NCBI RefSeq assembly: GCF_000300335.1
Contig: NZ_AMRM01000024.1
Location: 1 to 64,000 of the forward strand
From: Nitratireductor pacificus pht-3B
GTDB taxonomy: Bacteria > Pseudomonadota > Alphaproteobacteria > Rhizobiales > Rhizobiaceae
Reading direction: 5' to 3'
Length of the DNA stretch: 64,000 nucleotides
In this document: piece after piece, positions 41,221 through 50,118 of the stretch
Layout: every line of letters starts with the position of its first letter
Position numbering within the stretch: the stretch's first letter is position 1
The notes under the pieces: model-generated
Databases searched by the model: none
The model's input: only the letters and a program-made list of their open reading frames with translations
Told to the model about the DNA's origin: nothing
Program-made: the position numbers and the translations under genes

Positions 41221-42309
41221 TCACGCCCGGACGTAATTCGCCGCGTCGTGCTTCTTCATCACGTCCTCGAAGCGCCGGGCGAAGGCGTCGTCGGCGAGCT
41301 TCTTGCGGCGCTGGATGTCGGCGGTCGTCACCATGTTCTTCTCGTGCAGTTCGAGCAGGTCGCCGATGTGGCGCTGGGCGGCCGCGCCGATGCCGGCCAT
41401 GGTCTCTTCGGCGGTGTTGTCCACCTTGGAACCCAGCGTGTTGATGCGGTGGGCGACGTCCTGCTGGGCCGCCGTCTTCAAGGAATCCTCGAGCGCCTTG
41501 TAGAGAACGATGCGCTGCTCGGTGTCGATGGTCAGCTTGTTGATCAGCGTCGATTGCGCCGCGATCTGGTTGTTCAAGGAATCGACGAAGGTCTGGAACA
41601 TCGAGGTGTAGCGCTCCAGCGTCTGGCTCTCGGCGAGCAGCTCCTGCTCCTTGGCCTGCGCCTCGTTGTAGTCCGTGGCGAGCTTCGAGCGCTCGCCCTC
41701 GAGCTTCGCCCGCTCCTTCTGGTTGGTCGAGGCGGCGATGCGGTTCTCGATGTCGAGCAGCATCGGGTTCAGTTCCTCGATGCGCTTCTGGGTCGCCTCC
41801 AGTGTCTCCATCGTCGTCTTGCGCCGCTCGATGACCTTGGCGAGGCTCGTCTCGGAGGTCTTGTAGCGCTCCTCCAGCACCTGCTTCTGGTCCTTCAGGA
41901 TGCCGGTGATGGTGTCGGACTTCGACAGAAGCTCCTGCAGATTGCCGGCGAGCGACATGTTGCGCACGCGCTCGGTGCGCATCCGCTGCATGCGCTGCTT
42001 GGAAAAGATGCCGATGAACTTTTCCCAGCCCGTATAGGACTTCATGCTCTCGAACTCGGAGCCGAAGACGTTGGTCGCGTCCTCGAGGCCGATGATCAGG
42101 TCGGCGATGTTGGTCTCCATCACCTTCTGCTGCGAAAGCACGTCGGAGATGCGGGCGTTCTCGATGTCGAACTCGGCCTGGCCGATCTTCTCGTCGGTGC
42201 GCGCAAGCTTGTCGAGAACGGTTCCCGACTGCTCGATCTTCGAGCGCATGTCATCGACCACCTCGCGCGTCCTGGCGATCTCTCTGTCGAAATTCTGCAA
42301 CGTGGCCAT
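41221..42309 (-). CDS. Long coiled-coil protein (TelA-like character)
   Basis: 362 residues from ATG 42309, with GGAG nine bases upstream. Almost entirely alpha-helical heptads: REIARTREVVDDMRSKIEQSGTVLDKL, ERRKTTMETLEATQKRIEELNPMLLDIENRI, QTLERYTSMFQTFVDSLNNQIAAQSTLINKL. A patch with FGSEFESMKSYTGWEKFIGIFSKQRMQRM and a C-terminal amphipathic end (ETMAGIGAAAQRHIGDLLELHEKNM) recall the TelA/KlaA toxic-anion-resistance family, but I cannot confirm membership. First gene of the minus-strand cluster; it may be the structural partner of the AAA+ ATPase. Confidence 0.75.
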   Translation of the reverse strand: MATLQNFDREIARTREVVDDMRSKIEQSGTVLDKLARTDEKIGQAEFDIENARISDVLSQQKVMETNIADLIIGLEDATNVFGSEFESMKSYTGWEKFIGIFSKQRMQRMRTERVRNMSLAGNLQELLSKSDTITGILKDQKQVLEERYKTSETSLAKVIERRKTTMETLEATQKRIEELNPMLLDIENRIAASTNQKERAKLEGERSKLATDYNEAQAKEQELLAESQTLERYTSMFQTFVDSLNNQIAAQSTLINKLTIDTEQRIVLYKALEDSLKTAAQQDVAHRINTLGSKVDNTAEETMAGIGAAAQRHIGDLLELHEKNMVTTADIQRRKKLADDAFARRFEDVMKKHDAANYVRA

Positions 42310-42328
42310 CTGAGTACGCTCCGGAGTG

Positions 42329-43261
42329 TCAGGGTCGCGGAAATATATGTGGCGCGGCTGACGATTGAAAGACGTTACCGGCCTCAAGGCACAAATCCTC
42401 GAGCGCCGTGCCGGCCGCGCTCTGCCGCCGCTCCCGGTGGCGCAGCAGGCTGAAGGCGCGCGCGCCGAGATCGACGCCCGCCACATGGAGCACGCCGCGT
42501 TCGACGAGCGGGCCGGCCGCCGCCATCGAGACCGCAGCCGCACAGGGGCCGGAGCGCACCGCCGAAAGGACCGCCTCGTTGGACGGGAAGGACAGGACGA
42601 CATTGAGCGTCTGCGGATCGACGCCCATGTTGAGAAGCGCGCTCTCGAAGGCGGTGCGCGTGCCCGACCCCTCCTCGCGCATGATCCACGCGCTCTCCGC
42701 CGCCAGCGCCTCCGGATCGAGCCGCCTTCCGTCCGCCCAGGGATGGCCGGGGGCGACGACCACCGCCAGCACGTCGCGATCGACGGTTCTGACCGACAGC
42801 GCCGGCTCCGACACCGCCCCCTCGACGAGACCGACCTCGGCGGTGCCCTCGACCATCGCCTCGGCCACCTGGCGCGTGTTGCCGACGGTCAGGTTGAGCG
42901 TGATGCCGGGGTAGCGCTCGTGGAAGCGCATCAGCACCGGCGGCAGCCAGTAGCTGGCGATGGTCTGGCTGGCATGGATGGCGAGCGCGCCGCGCCGGAG
43001 ACCACCGAGTTCCGACAGCATGGTCTCGGCCGAGCGCACCCGCGCCAGCGTCGCCCGCGCCTCGGCGAGGAACACGTTGCCGACGCGGGTCAATTCGATG
43101 CGCCGGCCGACACGGTGGAACAATTCCACCCCGTAATAGGTCTCGAGCGCCTTGATGGCGGAGCTGACGGCGGACGGCGTGCGCCCGACCACCGCCGCCG
43201 CCTGGGTCAGGTGCTCGCGCTCGGCGACGGCGACGAAAATCTGCAACTGCTCGAAGGTCAT
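42329..43261 (-). CDS. LysR-family transcriptional regulator
   Basis: 310 residues. N-terminal winged HTH: FEQLQIFVAVAEREHLTQAAAVVGRTPSAVSSAIKALE, then a two-lobed periplasmic-binding-like effector domain (LAIHASQTIASYWLPPVLMRFHERYPGITLNLTVGN). It is divergent from the YeiH-type exporter with 69 bases between, the YeiE/YeiH arrangement known from enterobacteria. A TTC-N9-GAA element (43285-43299) in the gap suits LysR binding. Confidence 0.9.
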   Translation of the reverse strand: MTFEQLQIFVAVAEREHLTQAAAVVGRTPSAVSSAIKALETYYGVELFHRVGRRIELTRVGNVFLAEARATLARVRSAETMLSELGGLRRGALAIHASQTIASYWLPPVLMRFHERYPGITLNLTVGNTRQVAEAMVEGTAEVGLVEGAVSEPALSVRTVDRDVLAVVVAPGHPWADGRRLDPEALAAESAWIMREEGSGTRTAFESALLNMGVDPQTLNVVLSFPSNEAVLSAVRSGPCAAAVSMAAAGPLVERGVLHVAGVDLGARAFSLLRHRERRQSAAGTALEDLCLEAGNVFQSSAAPHIFPRP

Positions 43262-43283
43262 GGTTCACCCGCCGGCGGCAATC

Positions 43284-43322
43284 ATTCGATCAAACAGAAC
43301 AATTCATGCCATATTATTCGAT
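43284..43322. promoter_or_regulatory. Candidate LysR binding region
   Basis: ATTCGAT occurs at 43284-43290 and 43316-43322 (32 bases apart, about three helical turns), and TTC-N9-GAA at 43285-43299 fits the T-N11-A LysR pattern. It covers most of the gap between the divergent genes. Confidence 0.5.
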
Positions 43323-43330
43323 AGAAGTCG

Positions 43331-44386
43331 ATGAACCTGCATGCGACGAGGGATCGTTACCCAATGGACCTCGACATGCAGACGCTTCGCTCCCCCCTTG
43401 CCCTCCTTCCCGGCATCCTTCTGTCCGCCGGCGTCGCGGCGCTGGCGCTTGCCGGCGCCTGGGCGGAGCGCGCCTGGCTGGGCGAGGTCTGGGTCGAGGG
43501 GCTGGTGCTGGCGATCCTCCTCGGCGCGGCGTTCAGCGCGCTGGCCCGCCGGCACCCGGCGTTCGGCGCCGGCATCGACTTCTGCGCCCGGACGGTGCTC
43601 GAGGTGGCGATCGTGCTGCTCGGCGCATCGATCAGCGTCGCCGCGCTCGGCGAAGCGGGGCTGGGCCTCGTCGGCGGCATCGTCGGCGTCGTCTGCGTGT
43701 CGCTCGCCGCCGGCTACGCCATCGGCCGGGCGCTCGGCCTGTCGCCGCGCCTGGCGACGCTGGTCGCCTGCGGCAACTCCATCTGCGGCAATTCGGCGAT
43801 CGCCGCAGCCGCCCCGGTCATCCACGCCGAATCCCGCGACGTGGCCGCGTCCCTGTCGTTCACGGCATTCCTCAGCATCCTGGCCGTCCTGCTGCTGCCG
43901 GTGCTCTATGCGCTGTTCGGCATGAGCGCGGTGCAGTCCGGCGTCTTCGCCGGCCTGACCGTCTATGCGGTGCCGCAGGTGCTGGCCGCCGCCGCCCCGG
44001 CCGGCGCGGTGGGCATCCAGGTCGGCACGCTGGTCAAGCTGGTCCGCGTCCTGATGCTCGGCCCGGTCATCTTCCTGCTCGGCCTCGTCTACGGACGGCG
44101 CTCGGGTAGCCACCCCTCCTTCGCGCAGATGGTGCCCTGGTTCATCCTCGGCTTCCTGGCGATGATGGGGCTGCGCTCGCTGGACGCGATCCCCGCCGCG
44201 GTCCTGCCGGCGATGGACCACGCGGCGGGTCTCCTGACCATCGTCGCCATGGCGGCGCTCGGCCTGACGGTCGACATCAGGGCCGTGATGAAGAGCGGCA
44301 GCCGGGTCGTCGCGGCCGCGCTCCTTTCACTCGGCTTTCTCGGCGCAGTCAGCTATGCGTTGATCCGGCTTCTCGGCCTGGTCTGA
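43331..44386 (+). CDS. YeiH/UPF0324 family membrane protein (putative sulfate/anion exporter)
   Basis: 351 residues, about nine to ten helices. The family signature VACGNSICGNSAIAAAAPVI lies near 150-168. ATG codons at 43331, 43364 and 43376 are all possible; the first helix starts at about residue 23 of the longest form. Substrate is unproven (a sulfite or sulfate exporter has been suggested for relatives). Probably controlled by the divergent LysR protein. Confidence 0.85.
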   Translation: MNLHATRDRYPMDLDMQTLRSPLALLPGILLSAGVAALALAGAWAERAWLGEVWVEGLVLAILLGAAFSALARRHPAFGAGIDFCARTVLEVAIVLLGASISVAALGEAGLGLVGGIVGVVCVSLAAGYAIGRALGLSPRLATLVACGNSICGNSAIAAAAPVIHAESRDVAASLSFTAFLSILAVLLLPVLYALFGMSAVQSGVFAGLTVYAVPQVLAAAAPAGAVGIQVGTLVKLVRVLMLGPVIFLLGLVYGRRSGSHPSFAQMVPWFILGFLAMMGLRSLDAIPAAVLPAMDHAAGLLTIVAMAALGLTVDIRAVMKSGSRVVAAALLSLGFLGAVSYALIRLLGLV

Positions 44387-44439
44387 TCCCGGCATTCAGT
44401 GTTTCACTGTTGGGTGGAATGAGCCTATCCCCTGATTTT

Positions 44440-44492
44440 TCCGCGTTTGTGCGGACATCAGATGCTCCCACCTGACGGCGAAACGCTCTACG
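44440..44492. repeat. Dispersed intergenic repeat, GCTATAG type (copy 3)
   Basis: TTTTTCCGCGTTTGTGCGGA, then CATCAGATG-CTCC-CACCTGACGGCGAAACGCTCTA. Diverged copy of 6900-6956 and 35633-35690. As with copy 2, its end supplies the TAG stop (44488-44490, complement) of the adjoining minus-strand gene. Confidence 0.7.
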
Positions 44493-44919
44493 GCGCATCC
44501 GATGAACGGGTGTAGATGGTCACGGTGAGATCCAGCCCCGCGGCCGCGATGCGCGCGACAAGGGCCTGCGGCAGCCGCCAGCTCCGGTCAGGCGTGGCGC
44601 CGCCCGCTTCAAACCCGAGATCGAGTTCGCGCGCCACAAGCCCGTCCCACAGACGTCGTCGATCTCCCGAGAGAGCTTCAAGCACTGCAAGCATGTTTTC
44701 GATGACCGGAACGAAATGCGCGTCGTCGGCGGGGTGATCGAGTTCCAGCACGCTGCGATAGGCCCCGGGACCACCTTCCCAGGGTCCATTGAAGAGCAGG
44801 AGGAAACCCTGCTCGACCAAGCCGCCCGAAAACCCGGCGATATCCTCGTCGGAACATAGAACAAGGTCGGCGTTCAAGAATGTGCTTTCACCGTCGAGCA
44901 TGGCAACCCAAGAATGCAT
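44488..44919 (-). CDS. Hypothetical protein, possibly DUF4279-like
   Basis: 143 residues, cytosolic. STFLNADLVLCSDEDIAGFSGGLVEQGF leads into FNGPWEGGPGAYRSVLELD; the end is SWRLPQALVARIAAAGLDLTVTIYTR. The last part (pell-ia-glxl-xixiY pattern) recalls DUF4279 proteins, some of which neighbour toxin systems, but this is a weak resemblance. No partner toxin gene is present. The stop codon lies in a repeat. Confidence 0.6.
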   Translation of the reverse strand: MHSWVAMLDGESTFLNADLVLCSDEDIAGFSGGLVEQGFLLLFNGPWEGGPGAYRSVLELDHPADDAHFVPVIENMLAVLEALSGDRRRLWDGLVARELDLGFEAGGATPDRSWRLPQALVARIAAAGLDLTVTIYTRSSDAP

Positions 44920-44970
44920 TAAACGAGCAATGCAACTCTTGAAGCGTCCGATTGAGGCTTTTTCACGCCT

Positions 44971-45585
44971 TCATCGCGGACCCGCGAAGCCGACAAGATC
45001 CTCGGCGCGCCAGCGGCCCATCTCTTCCTCCCAGTGGCGGCGGCAGAGCGACACGTAGACGTCCTTGCCGATGGCCACCTGCTCGCCCTTCTTCGCCACC
45101 TTGCCGTCCGGTCCGAGACGCACGACCATGGTCGCCTTGCGGCCGCAGCGGCAGATCGTGCGCACCTCGCGCAATTCGTCGGCGAGCGCCAGCAGCGCCT
45201 GAGAGCCGGAGAAGAGATTGCCCTGGAAATCGGTGCGCAGCCCGTAGCACATGACCGGGATGCCGAGCCTGTCGGCGACGCGGGCGAGCTGCCAGACCTG
45301 ATCTTCCGTCAGGAACTGCGCCTCGTCGACGAACACGCAATGGACGGTGGTGTGGGCGTGGTGCTCGGCGATGCGGGCATAGAGATCGTCGCCGTCGCGG
45401 AACATCTCGGCGTCGGCCTCCAGCCCGATGCGCGAGGAAATGTAGCCCACCTCTTCCTTGCGATAGTGGCCGGCGACGAACAGCATCGTGGTCATGCCGC
45501 GCTCGCGGTAATTGTACGACGCCTGCAGGAGCATGGTCGTCTTGCCCGCATTCATCGTCGCATAGTGGAAGTAGAGTTTCGCCAT
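44971..45585 (-). CDS. tdk: Thymidine kinase, type II
   Basis: 204 residues from ATG 45585 (MAKLYFHYATMNAGKTT matches the family N-terminus). P-loop MNAGKTT, base-recognition loop, VFVDEAQFL Walker-B region and CYGLRTDFQGNLFSGS are all present. Structural zinc cysteines appear in TICRCGRKA and SLCRRHW. It salvages thymidine to dTMP in the cytosol. Lies close to the hypothetical gene at 44919 (51-base gap), possibly cotranscribed. Confidence 0.93.
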   Translation of the reverse strand: MAKLYFHYATMNAGKTTMLLQASYNYRERGMTTMLFVAGHYRKEEVGYISSRIGLEADAEMFRDGDDLYARIAEHHAHTTVHCVFVDEAQFLTEDQVWQLARVADRLGIPVMCYGLRTDFQGNLFSGSQALLALADELREVRTICRCGRKATMVVRLGPDGKVAKKGEQVAIGKDVYVSLCRRHWEEEMGRWRAEDLVGFAGPR

Positions 45586-45822
45586 CGTCCGCGCCCATGT
45601 CCTCGCCTCCCATAAACAACACATGGCAGGTCGAGGAAACGCCCGGCGGCGCGTCATCCACGGGATTGCGCGTCGCAAACCGCCCGGCATGCGCCGCAGA
45701 CGGACCACCCTTTTGGCTTGCGGCTTGCCCGAAATGGTGGTTGCCTTTGAGAAACAAGGAAAAACCGGTTAAGGCCCGTCCTTCGCCGCAAAAGAATCAG
45801 GGAATCACAGAGGAGAGCAGCC

Positions 45823-46770
45823 ATGTTATCGCGCCTTCAGGCAAGCATCGTCCTTGGACTTGCCGCCAGTCTCGGCACCGGAACGGCCCTTGCCGCGGAC
45901 CCCGAAGCCTGCAAGTCCGTCACCTTCTCCGACGTCGGCTGGACCGACATCACCGCGACCACCGCCACCGCCACCGTCCTGCTCGAAGGGCTGGGCTACG
46001 CGCCCGAGACGCAGGTGCTTTCCGTGCCCGTCACCTATGCCTCGATGAAGAACAAGGACATCGACGTCTTCCTCGGCAACTGGATGCCGACCATGGAGGC
46101 CGACATCGCGCCCTATCGCGAGGACGGCACCGTCGAGACGCTGGTGACCAATCTGGAAGGCGCGAAATACACGCTCGCCGTGCCGAAATACACTTATGAT
46201 GCCGGCCTGAAGAGCTTTGCCGACATCGCCAAGTTCGCAGACAAGCTTGACGGCAAGATCTACGGCATCGAGCCAGGCAATGACGGCAACCGCCTGATCC
46301 TCGACATGATCGAGGGCGACACGTTCGGCCTGAAGGATTTCGAGCTGGTCGAAAGCTCCGAGGCCGGCATGCTCTCGCAGGTGCGCCGCGCCGCCGGATC
46401 GAAGCAGGACGTCGTCTTCCTCGGCTGGGAGCCGCACCCGATGAACGCCAATATCGAGATGGCCTATCTCGAGGGCGGCGATGACGTGTTCGGCCCCAAT
46501 TTCGGTGGCGCCACCGTCCACACCAACACCCGCGCCGGCCTTTCCACAGATTGCCCGAACCTCGGCAAGCTCTTGAAGAACATGGTCTTCTCGCTGCAGA
46601 TGGAAAACGAGATCATGGGCAAGATCCTGGATGACGGGGCCGAGCCGGAGAAGGCCGCGACGGAGTGGCTGAAGGCCAATCCCGACGCCATCACGCCCTG
46701 GCTCGACGGCGTGACGACGCTTGCCGGGGAACCCGGCCTCGATGCCGTGAAGGCGCATCTGGAGATGTGA
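45823..46770 (+). CDS. choX: Choline ABC transporter, periplasmic binding protein
   Basis: 315 residues. Signal peptide SIVLGLAASLGTGTALAAD, cleaved after residue 24 or 25. The mature protein follows the ChoX/OpuAC-like fold: FSDVGWTDITATTATATVLL, VFLGNWMPTMEADI with the aromatic pocket residues, LGWEPHPMN and TTLAGEPGLDAVKAHLEM. GAGGAGAGCAGCC is the ribosome-binding site. First gene of choXWV; a 317-base gap with a large inverted repeat separates it from choW, which may set the higher binding-protein level. Confidence 0.92.
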   Translation: MLSRLQASIVLGLAASLGTGTALAADPEACKSVTFSDVGWTDITATTATATVLLEGLGYAPETQVLSVPVTYASMKNKDIDVFLGNWMPTMEADIAPYREDGTVETLVTNLEGAKYTLAVPKYTYDAGLKSFADIAKFADKLDGKIYGIEPGNDGNRLILDMIEGDTFGLKDFELVESSEAGMLSQVRRAAGSKQDVVFLGWEPHPMNANIEMAYLEGGDDVFGPNFGGATVHTNTRAGLSTDCPNLGKLLKNMVFSLQMENEIMGKILDDGAEPEKAATEWLKANPDAITPWLDGVTTLAGEPGLDAVKAHLEM

Positions 46771-46833
46771 TCATCGTCATGCGGGCGCCCGCCGCCATGC
46801 CGGCGACGGGACGACCGCTCCTGGACGCGCAGC

Positions 46834-46990
46834 CTCCCCCACTCCGTCTCGGGGCTTCGCCCCGATCCACCTCTCCCCCGCCCGACGGGGGAGAGGAAAC
46901 GCCAGACGGAAGGTTTTCGCCTCTTCCTCTCCCTCACGCATGTGGGGGAGAGGTGGCTCGGCCAAAGGCCGAGACGGAGTGGGGGCAGCC
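46834..46990. repeat. Large inverted repeat between choX and choW
   Basis: CCCCCACTCCGTCTC...CCACCTCTCCC on the left and GGGAGAGGTGG...GAGACGGAGTGGGGG on the right are long reverse-complement arms of a 157-base palindrome, each with its own inner stem (CGGGGCTTCGCCCCG; GGCCAAAGGCC). The resulting RNA hairpin could protect the choX transcript end or reduce readthrough into choW. The rest of the 317-base gap shows no gene. Confidence 0.8.
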
Positions 46991-47087
46991 CGAAAGCCAC
47001 GGAGCATCGCCCCGTCATCTGCGGGACGGTTTGAGCAGCAACCTGCACCCGTACGAAGGAACACCCTGAAAGGAACCGCTCCCGCCC

Positions 47088-47942
47088 ATGGACCCGCTCT
47101 CCGAATGGATCGCTGACCGGAAAATCCCCATCGGCCGATGGGGACGCGACTTCTTCGACTTCCTGACCACCAATTTCGCCTGGCTGTTCGACACGCTCGC
47201 GCGGTTTCTGGCCGGCATTCTCGACAGTCTCGTCGACCTGCTGCTGGCGATCCCGCCCTTCCTGCTGGTGCTGATCGTGGCGGTGCTCGCCTATGCGCTT
47301 CAGCGCTCCTGGAAGCTGGCGCTCGGCGTGGCGCTCGGCCTCGCCTTCATCATCAACCAGGGGCTCTGGAAGGAAACCGTCGAGACGCTCGTGCTGGTGG
47401 TCGCCGCCGCCGCCGCCTCCATGGCCATCGGCGTCCCGGTCGGCATCTGGGCGGCGCACAACAGGCGCGTCTACCAGTTCCTGCGGCCGATCCTCGACCT
47501 GATGCAGACGCTGCCGACCTTCGTCTATCTGATCCCGGTGCTGATCCTGTTCGGCCTCGGCGCGGCGCCGGGCCTGATCGTCACGGTCATTTTCGCCGCC
47601 CCCGCCCCCATCCGCCTCACCTATCTCGGCATCACCTCCGTGCCGCAGCCGATGCTGGAGGCCGGGCAGGCCTTCGGCGCGACGAAGCGGCAATTGCTGT
47701 GGAAGGTGGAGCTGCCGGCGGCCCTGCCCTCGATCATGGCGGGCCTCACCCAGTGCATCATGCTATCGCTGTCGATGGTGGTGATCGCCGCGCTGATCGG
47801 CGCCGACGGGCTGGGCAAGCCGGTGGTGCGGGCGCTCAACTCGGTCAACATACCGCTTGGGCTGGAGGCGGGCCTCGCCATCGTCGTGCTGGCCATCATC
47901 CTCGATCGCATCGCCCGCATCGAACGGGGGAGCGACCGATGA
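47088..47942 (+). CDS. choW: Choline ABC transporter, permease
   Basis: 284 residues, with an N-terminal amphipathic part (FFDFLTTNFAWLFDTLARFLAGILD) and about six membrane helices. The ABC-permease EAA loop is ITSVPQPMLEAGQAFGATKRQLLWKVELPAALPSIMAGL. TLPTFVYLIPVLILFGLGAAPGLIVTVIF is typical of the ProW/ChoW family. Its stop overlaps the choV start (ATGA, 47939-47942). Confidence 0.92.
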   Translation: MDPLSEWIADRKIPIGRWGRDFFDFLTTNFAWLFDTLARFLAGILDSLVDLLLAIPPFLLVLIVAVLAYALQRSWKLALGVALGLAFIINQGLWKETVETLVLVVAAAAASMAIGVPVGIWAAHNRRVYQFLRPILDLMQTLPTFVYLIPVLILFGLGAAPGLIVTVIFAAPAPIRLTYLGITSVPQPMLEAGQAFGATKRQLLWKVELPAALPSIMAGLTQCIMLSLSMVVIAALIGADGLGKPVVRALNSVNIPLGLEAGLAIVVLAIILDRIARIERGSDR

Positions 47943-49126
47943 CAACGGCAGTTGAATTCCAGAAGGTCGACATCCTGTTCGGAGACGACCGGCAGAAAGC
48001 GGCCGCCCTGCCGCTGGTCGATGCCGGCGCGAGCCGTGCCGACATCCTCGCCGAGACCGGCGCGGTGCTCGGCTGCGCCGGCTGCGATCTGACGGTCGAG
48101 CGCGGCGAGATTTCCGTGCTGATGGGCCTGTCCGGCTCCGGCAAGTCGACCCTGCTGCGCGCCGTCAACCGCCTCAACACGGTGGCGCGGGGCGACGTCA
48201 CCGTCCATGACGGCGACTGGCAGGCGAATGTCGTGACCTGCTCGGAGGCGGAGCTGAGGAAGATCCGCCGCGAATGCGTGGCAATGGTGTTCCAGCAGTT
48301 CGCGCTCCTGCCGTGGCGCACCGTGGCCGAGAATGTCGGCTTCGGCCTGGAGCTTGCCGGCATGCCGGCGAAGGAACGGCGCGCGCGCGTCATGGCGCAG
48401 CTCGAACTGGTGCATCTCTCCGACTGGGCCGACAAATACGCGCACGAGCTCTCCGGCGGCATGCAGCAGCGCGTCGGCCTCGCCCGCGCCTTCGCGACGC
48501 AGGCGCCGATCCTCCTGATGGACGAGCCGTTCTCGGCGCTCGACCCGCTGATCCGCACCAAGCTGCAGGACGAGCTCCTGGAACTGCAGGAGCGGCTGAA
48601 GAAGACGATCCTGTTCGTCAGCCACGACCTGGAGGAAGCGCTGAAGATCGGCAACCGCATCTCGATCATGGAGGGCGGGCGCATCGTCCAGACGGGGGCG
48701 CCGGAGGACATCGTGCTGCGGCCCGAGAACGATTACGTCCGCGACTTCATCGCCAATGTGAATCCGCTCTCGGTGCTGACCGCCTGGAACGTCATGCGCG
48801 ACGTGCGCGACCTGGAAAATGCCGGCGAGGGCTGGATGTGGCTCGACCGCCGCAGGACGACCCGCTTCAAGCTCGACGCGAACATGCTGGTGGTCGATGC
48901 CGAGCGCAACGGCGCGCCGGCGATCTGGGTATCCTGCGACAACATGGAAAAGCTGCCGGAGGACCGACCCAAGGTGTACTGGGCGACCGCCGGCACGCCG
49001 CTGAAGACGGTGATGCAGGCCATGCACCAGTCGCAGACGGCGCCGGTGGCCCTGTTCGACGAGGCCTCGCGCTTCGTCGGCGCGATCGGCATCCGCGACG
49101 TGCTGCGGGCGGTGATCCGGCGGTAG
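47939..49126 (+). CDS. choV: Choline ABC transporter, ATP-binding protein
   Basis: 395 residues. ATPase domain: Walker A GLSGSGKST, Q-loop VFQQFALLPWRT, signature ELSGGMQQRVGLARAFA, Walker B ILLMDEPFSALD, H-loop VSHDLEEA. The C-terminal region after about 275 (YVRDFIANVNPL onward) holds the regulatory/CBS-like part, with VLRAVIRR at the end. Translationally coupled to choW. Together choXWV imports choline for osmoprotection or as carbon source. Confidence 0.93.
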   Translation: MTTAVEFQKVDILFGDDRQKAAALPLVDAGASRADILAETGAVLGCAGCDLTVERGEISVLMGLSGSGKSTLLRAVNRLNTVARGDVTVHDGDWQANVVTCSEAELRKIRRECVAMVFQQFALLPWRTVAENVGFGLELAGMPAKERRARVMAQLELVHLSDWADKYAHELSGGMQQRVGLARAFATQAPILLMDEPFSALDPLIRTKLQDELLELQERLKKTILFVSHDLEEALKIGNRISIMEGGRIVQTGAPEDIVLRPENDYVRDFIANVNPLSVLTAWNVMRDVRDLENAGEGWMWLDRRRTTRFKLDANMLVVDAERNGAPAIWVSCDNMEKLPEDRPKVYWATAGTPLKTVMQAMHQSQTAPVALFDEASRFVGAIGIRDVLRAVIRR

Positions 49127-49136
49127 ACGGGAGGCA

Positions 49137-49275
49137 GCGCCCGCCCCTCATCCGCCTGCCGGCACCTTCTCCCCGCCCGCAGGGAGAAGGGAGATGACCG
49201 CAACGTCGACATGCACCAGCCAACGTCAAGGTCTCCCTCTCCCCGCAAGCGGGGAGAGGGTAAGGGTGAGGGGCC
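49137..49275. repeat. Palindromic repeat block after choV
   Basis: CCCCTCATCCGCCTGCCGGC and a CTTCTCCCCGCCCGCAGGGA palindrome (49140-49190), then CCCTCTCCCCGCAAGCGGGG and GGGTGAGGGG (49229-49273). Third copy of the mosaic found at 5010 and 39612. Confidence 0.8.
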
Positions 49276-49350
49276 AGTTCCCCACCCCGCCTTCCCTCGC
49301 GCCGCGTCCCCCGCTACTGTGCCGTCATCGATGTCCAGGGAGGCGAATTC

Positions 49351-50112
49351 ATGAATCCATCCGGCAATGTCGCGATCGTCACGGGCGGCGGCTCGGGGCT
49401 GGGCGAGGCCACCGCGCGGGCGCTGGCCGCCAAAGGCGCGAAGATCGCCATTGCCGATGTCGGCATGGAACGGGCGGAGAAGGTGGCGGCCGATCTCGGC
49501 GGCATCGCCGTCAAATGCGACGTGACCAGCGCCGGGGACGGCGAGAACGCCATCGAGACGTTGAAGAGCAGGCTCGGGGACCCGCGCATCCTCGTCAACT
49601 GCGCCGGCATCGCGATCGCCGTGAAAACGGTCGGCAAGGACGGCCCGCACCCGCTCGACCTCTACCGCAAGGTGATCGAGATCAACCTGATCGGCTCCTT
49701 CAACATGATCCGCCTGTTCGCAACGCAGGCGCAGGAGCTTGACCCGCTCGACGGCGGCGAGCGCGGCGTCATCGTCAACACGGCCTCCGTCGCCGCCTTC
49801 GACGGGCAGATCGGCCAGGCGGCCTATTCCTCCTCCAAGGGCGGTATCGTCGGCATGACGCTGCCGATCGCCCGCGACCTGTCACGCGCCGGCATCCGCG
49901 TCTGCACCATCGCGCCGGGCATCTTCAAGACGCCGATGATGGCCGGCCTGCCGGAAGACGCGCAGGCCTCGCTCGGCCAGCAGGTGCCCTTCCCGCCAAG
50001 GCTCGGCGAACCGTCCGAATATGCGTCGCTCGCCTGCCACATCGTCGAGAACCAGATGCTGAACGGCGAGACGATCCGCCTCGACGGCGCGATCCGCATG
50101 GCGCCGCGCTAG
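49351..50112 (+). CDS. Short-chain dehydrogenase, 3-hydroxyacyl-CoA dehydrogenase type-2-like
   Basis: 253 residues. Classical SDR: cofactor loop TGGGSGLG (11-18), CDVTS after the third strand, NCAGIA, catalytic Ser in NTASVAAF and YSSSKGG. The pattern [11 protein letters not shown] plus [23 protein letters not shown] matches the HSD10/FabG-like short-chain 3-hydroxyacyl-CoA dehydrogenases of branched fatty acid degradation. GGGAGGCGAATTC precedes the ATG. It is followed, within seven bases, by a CoA-transferase-family gene, which supports an acyl-CoA substrate. Confidence 0.88.
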   Translation: MNPSGNVAIVTGGGSGLGEATARALAAKGAKIAIADVGMERAEKVAADLGGIAVKCDVTSAGDGENAIETLKSRLGDPRILVNCAGIAIAVKTVGKDGPHPLDLYRKVIEINLIGSFNMIRLFATQAQELDPLDGGERGVIVNTASVAAFDGQIGQAAYSSSKGGIVGMTLPIARDLSRAGIRVCTIAPGIFKTPMMAGLPEDAQASLGQQVPFPPRLGEPSEYASLACHIVENQMLNGETIRLDGAIRMAPR

Positions 50113-50118
50113 GATCCC

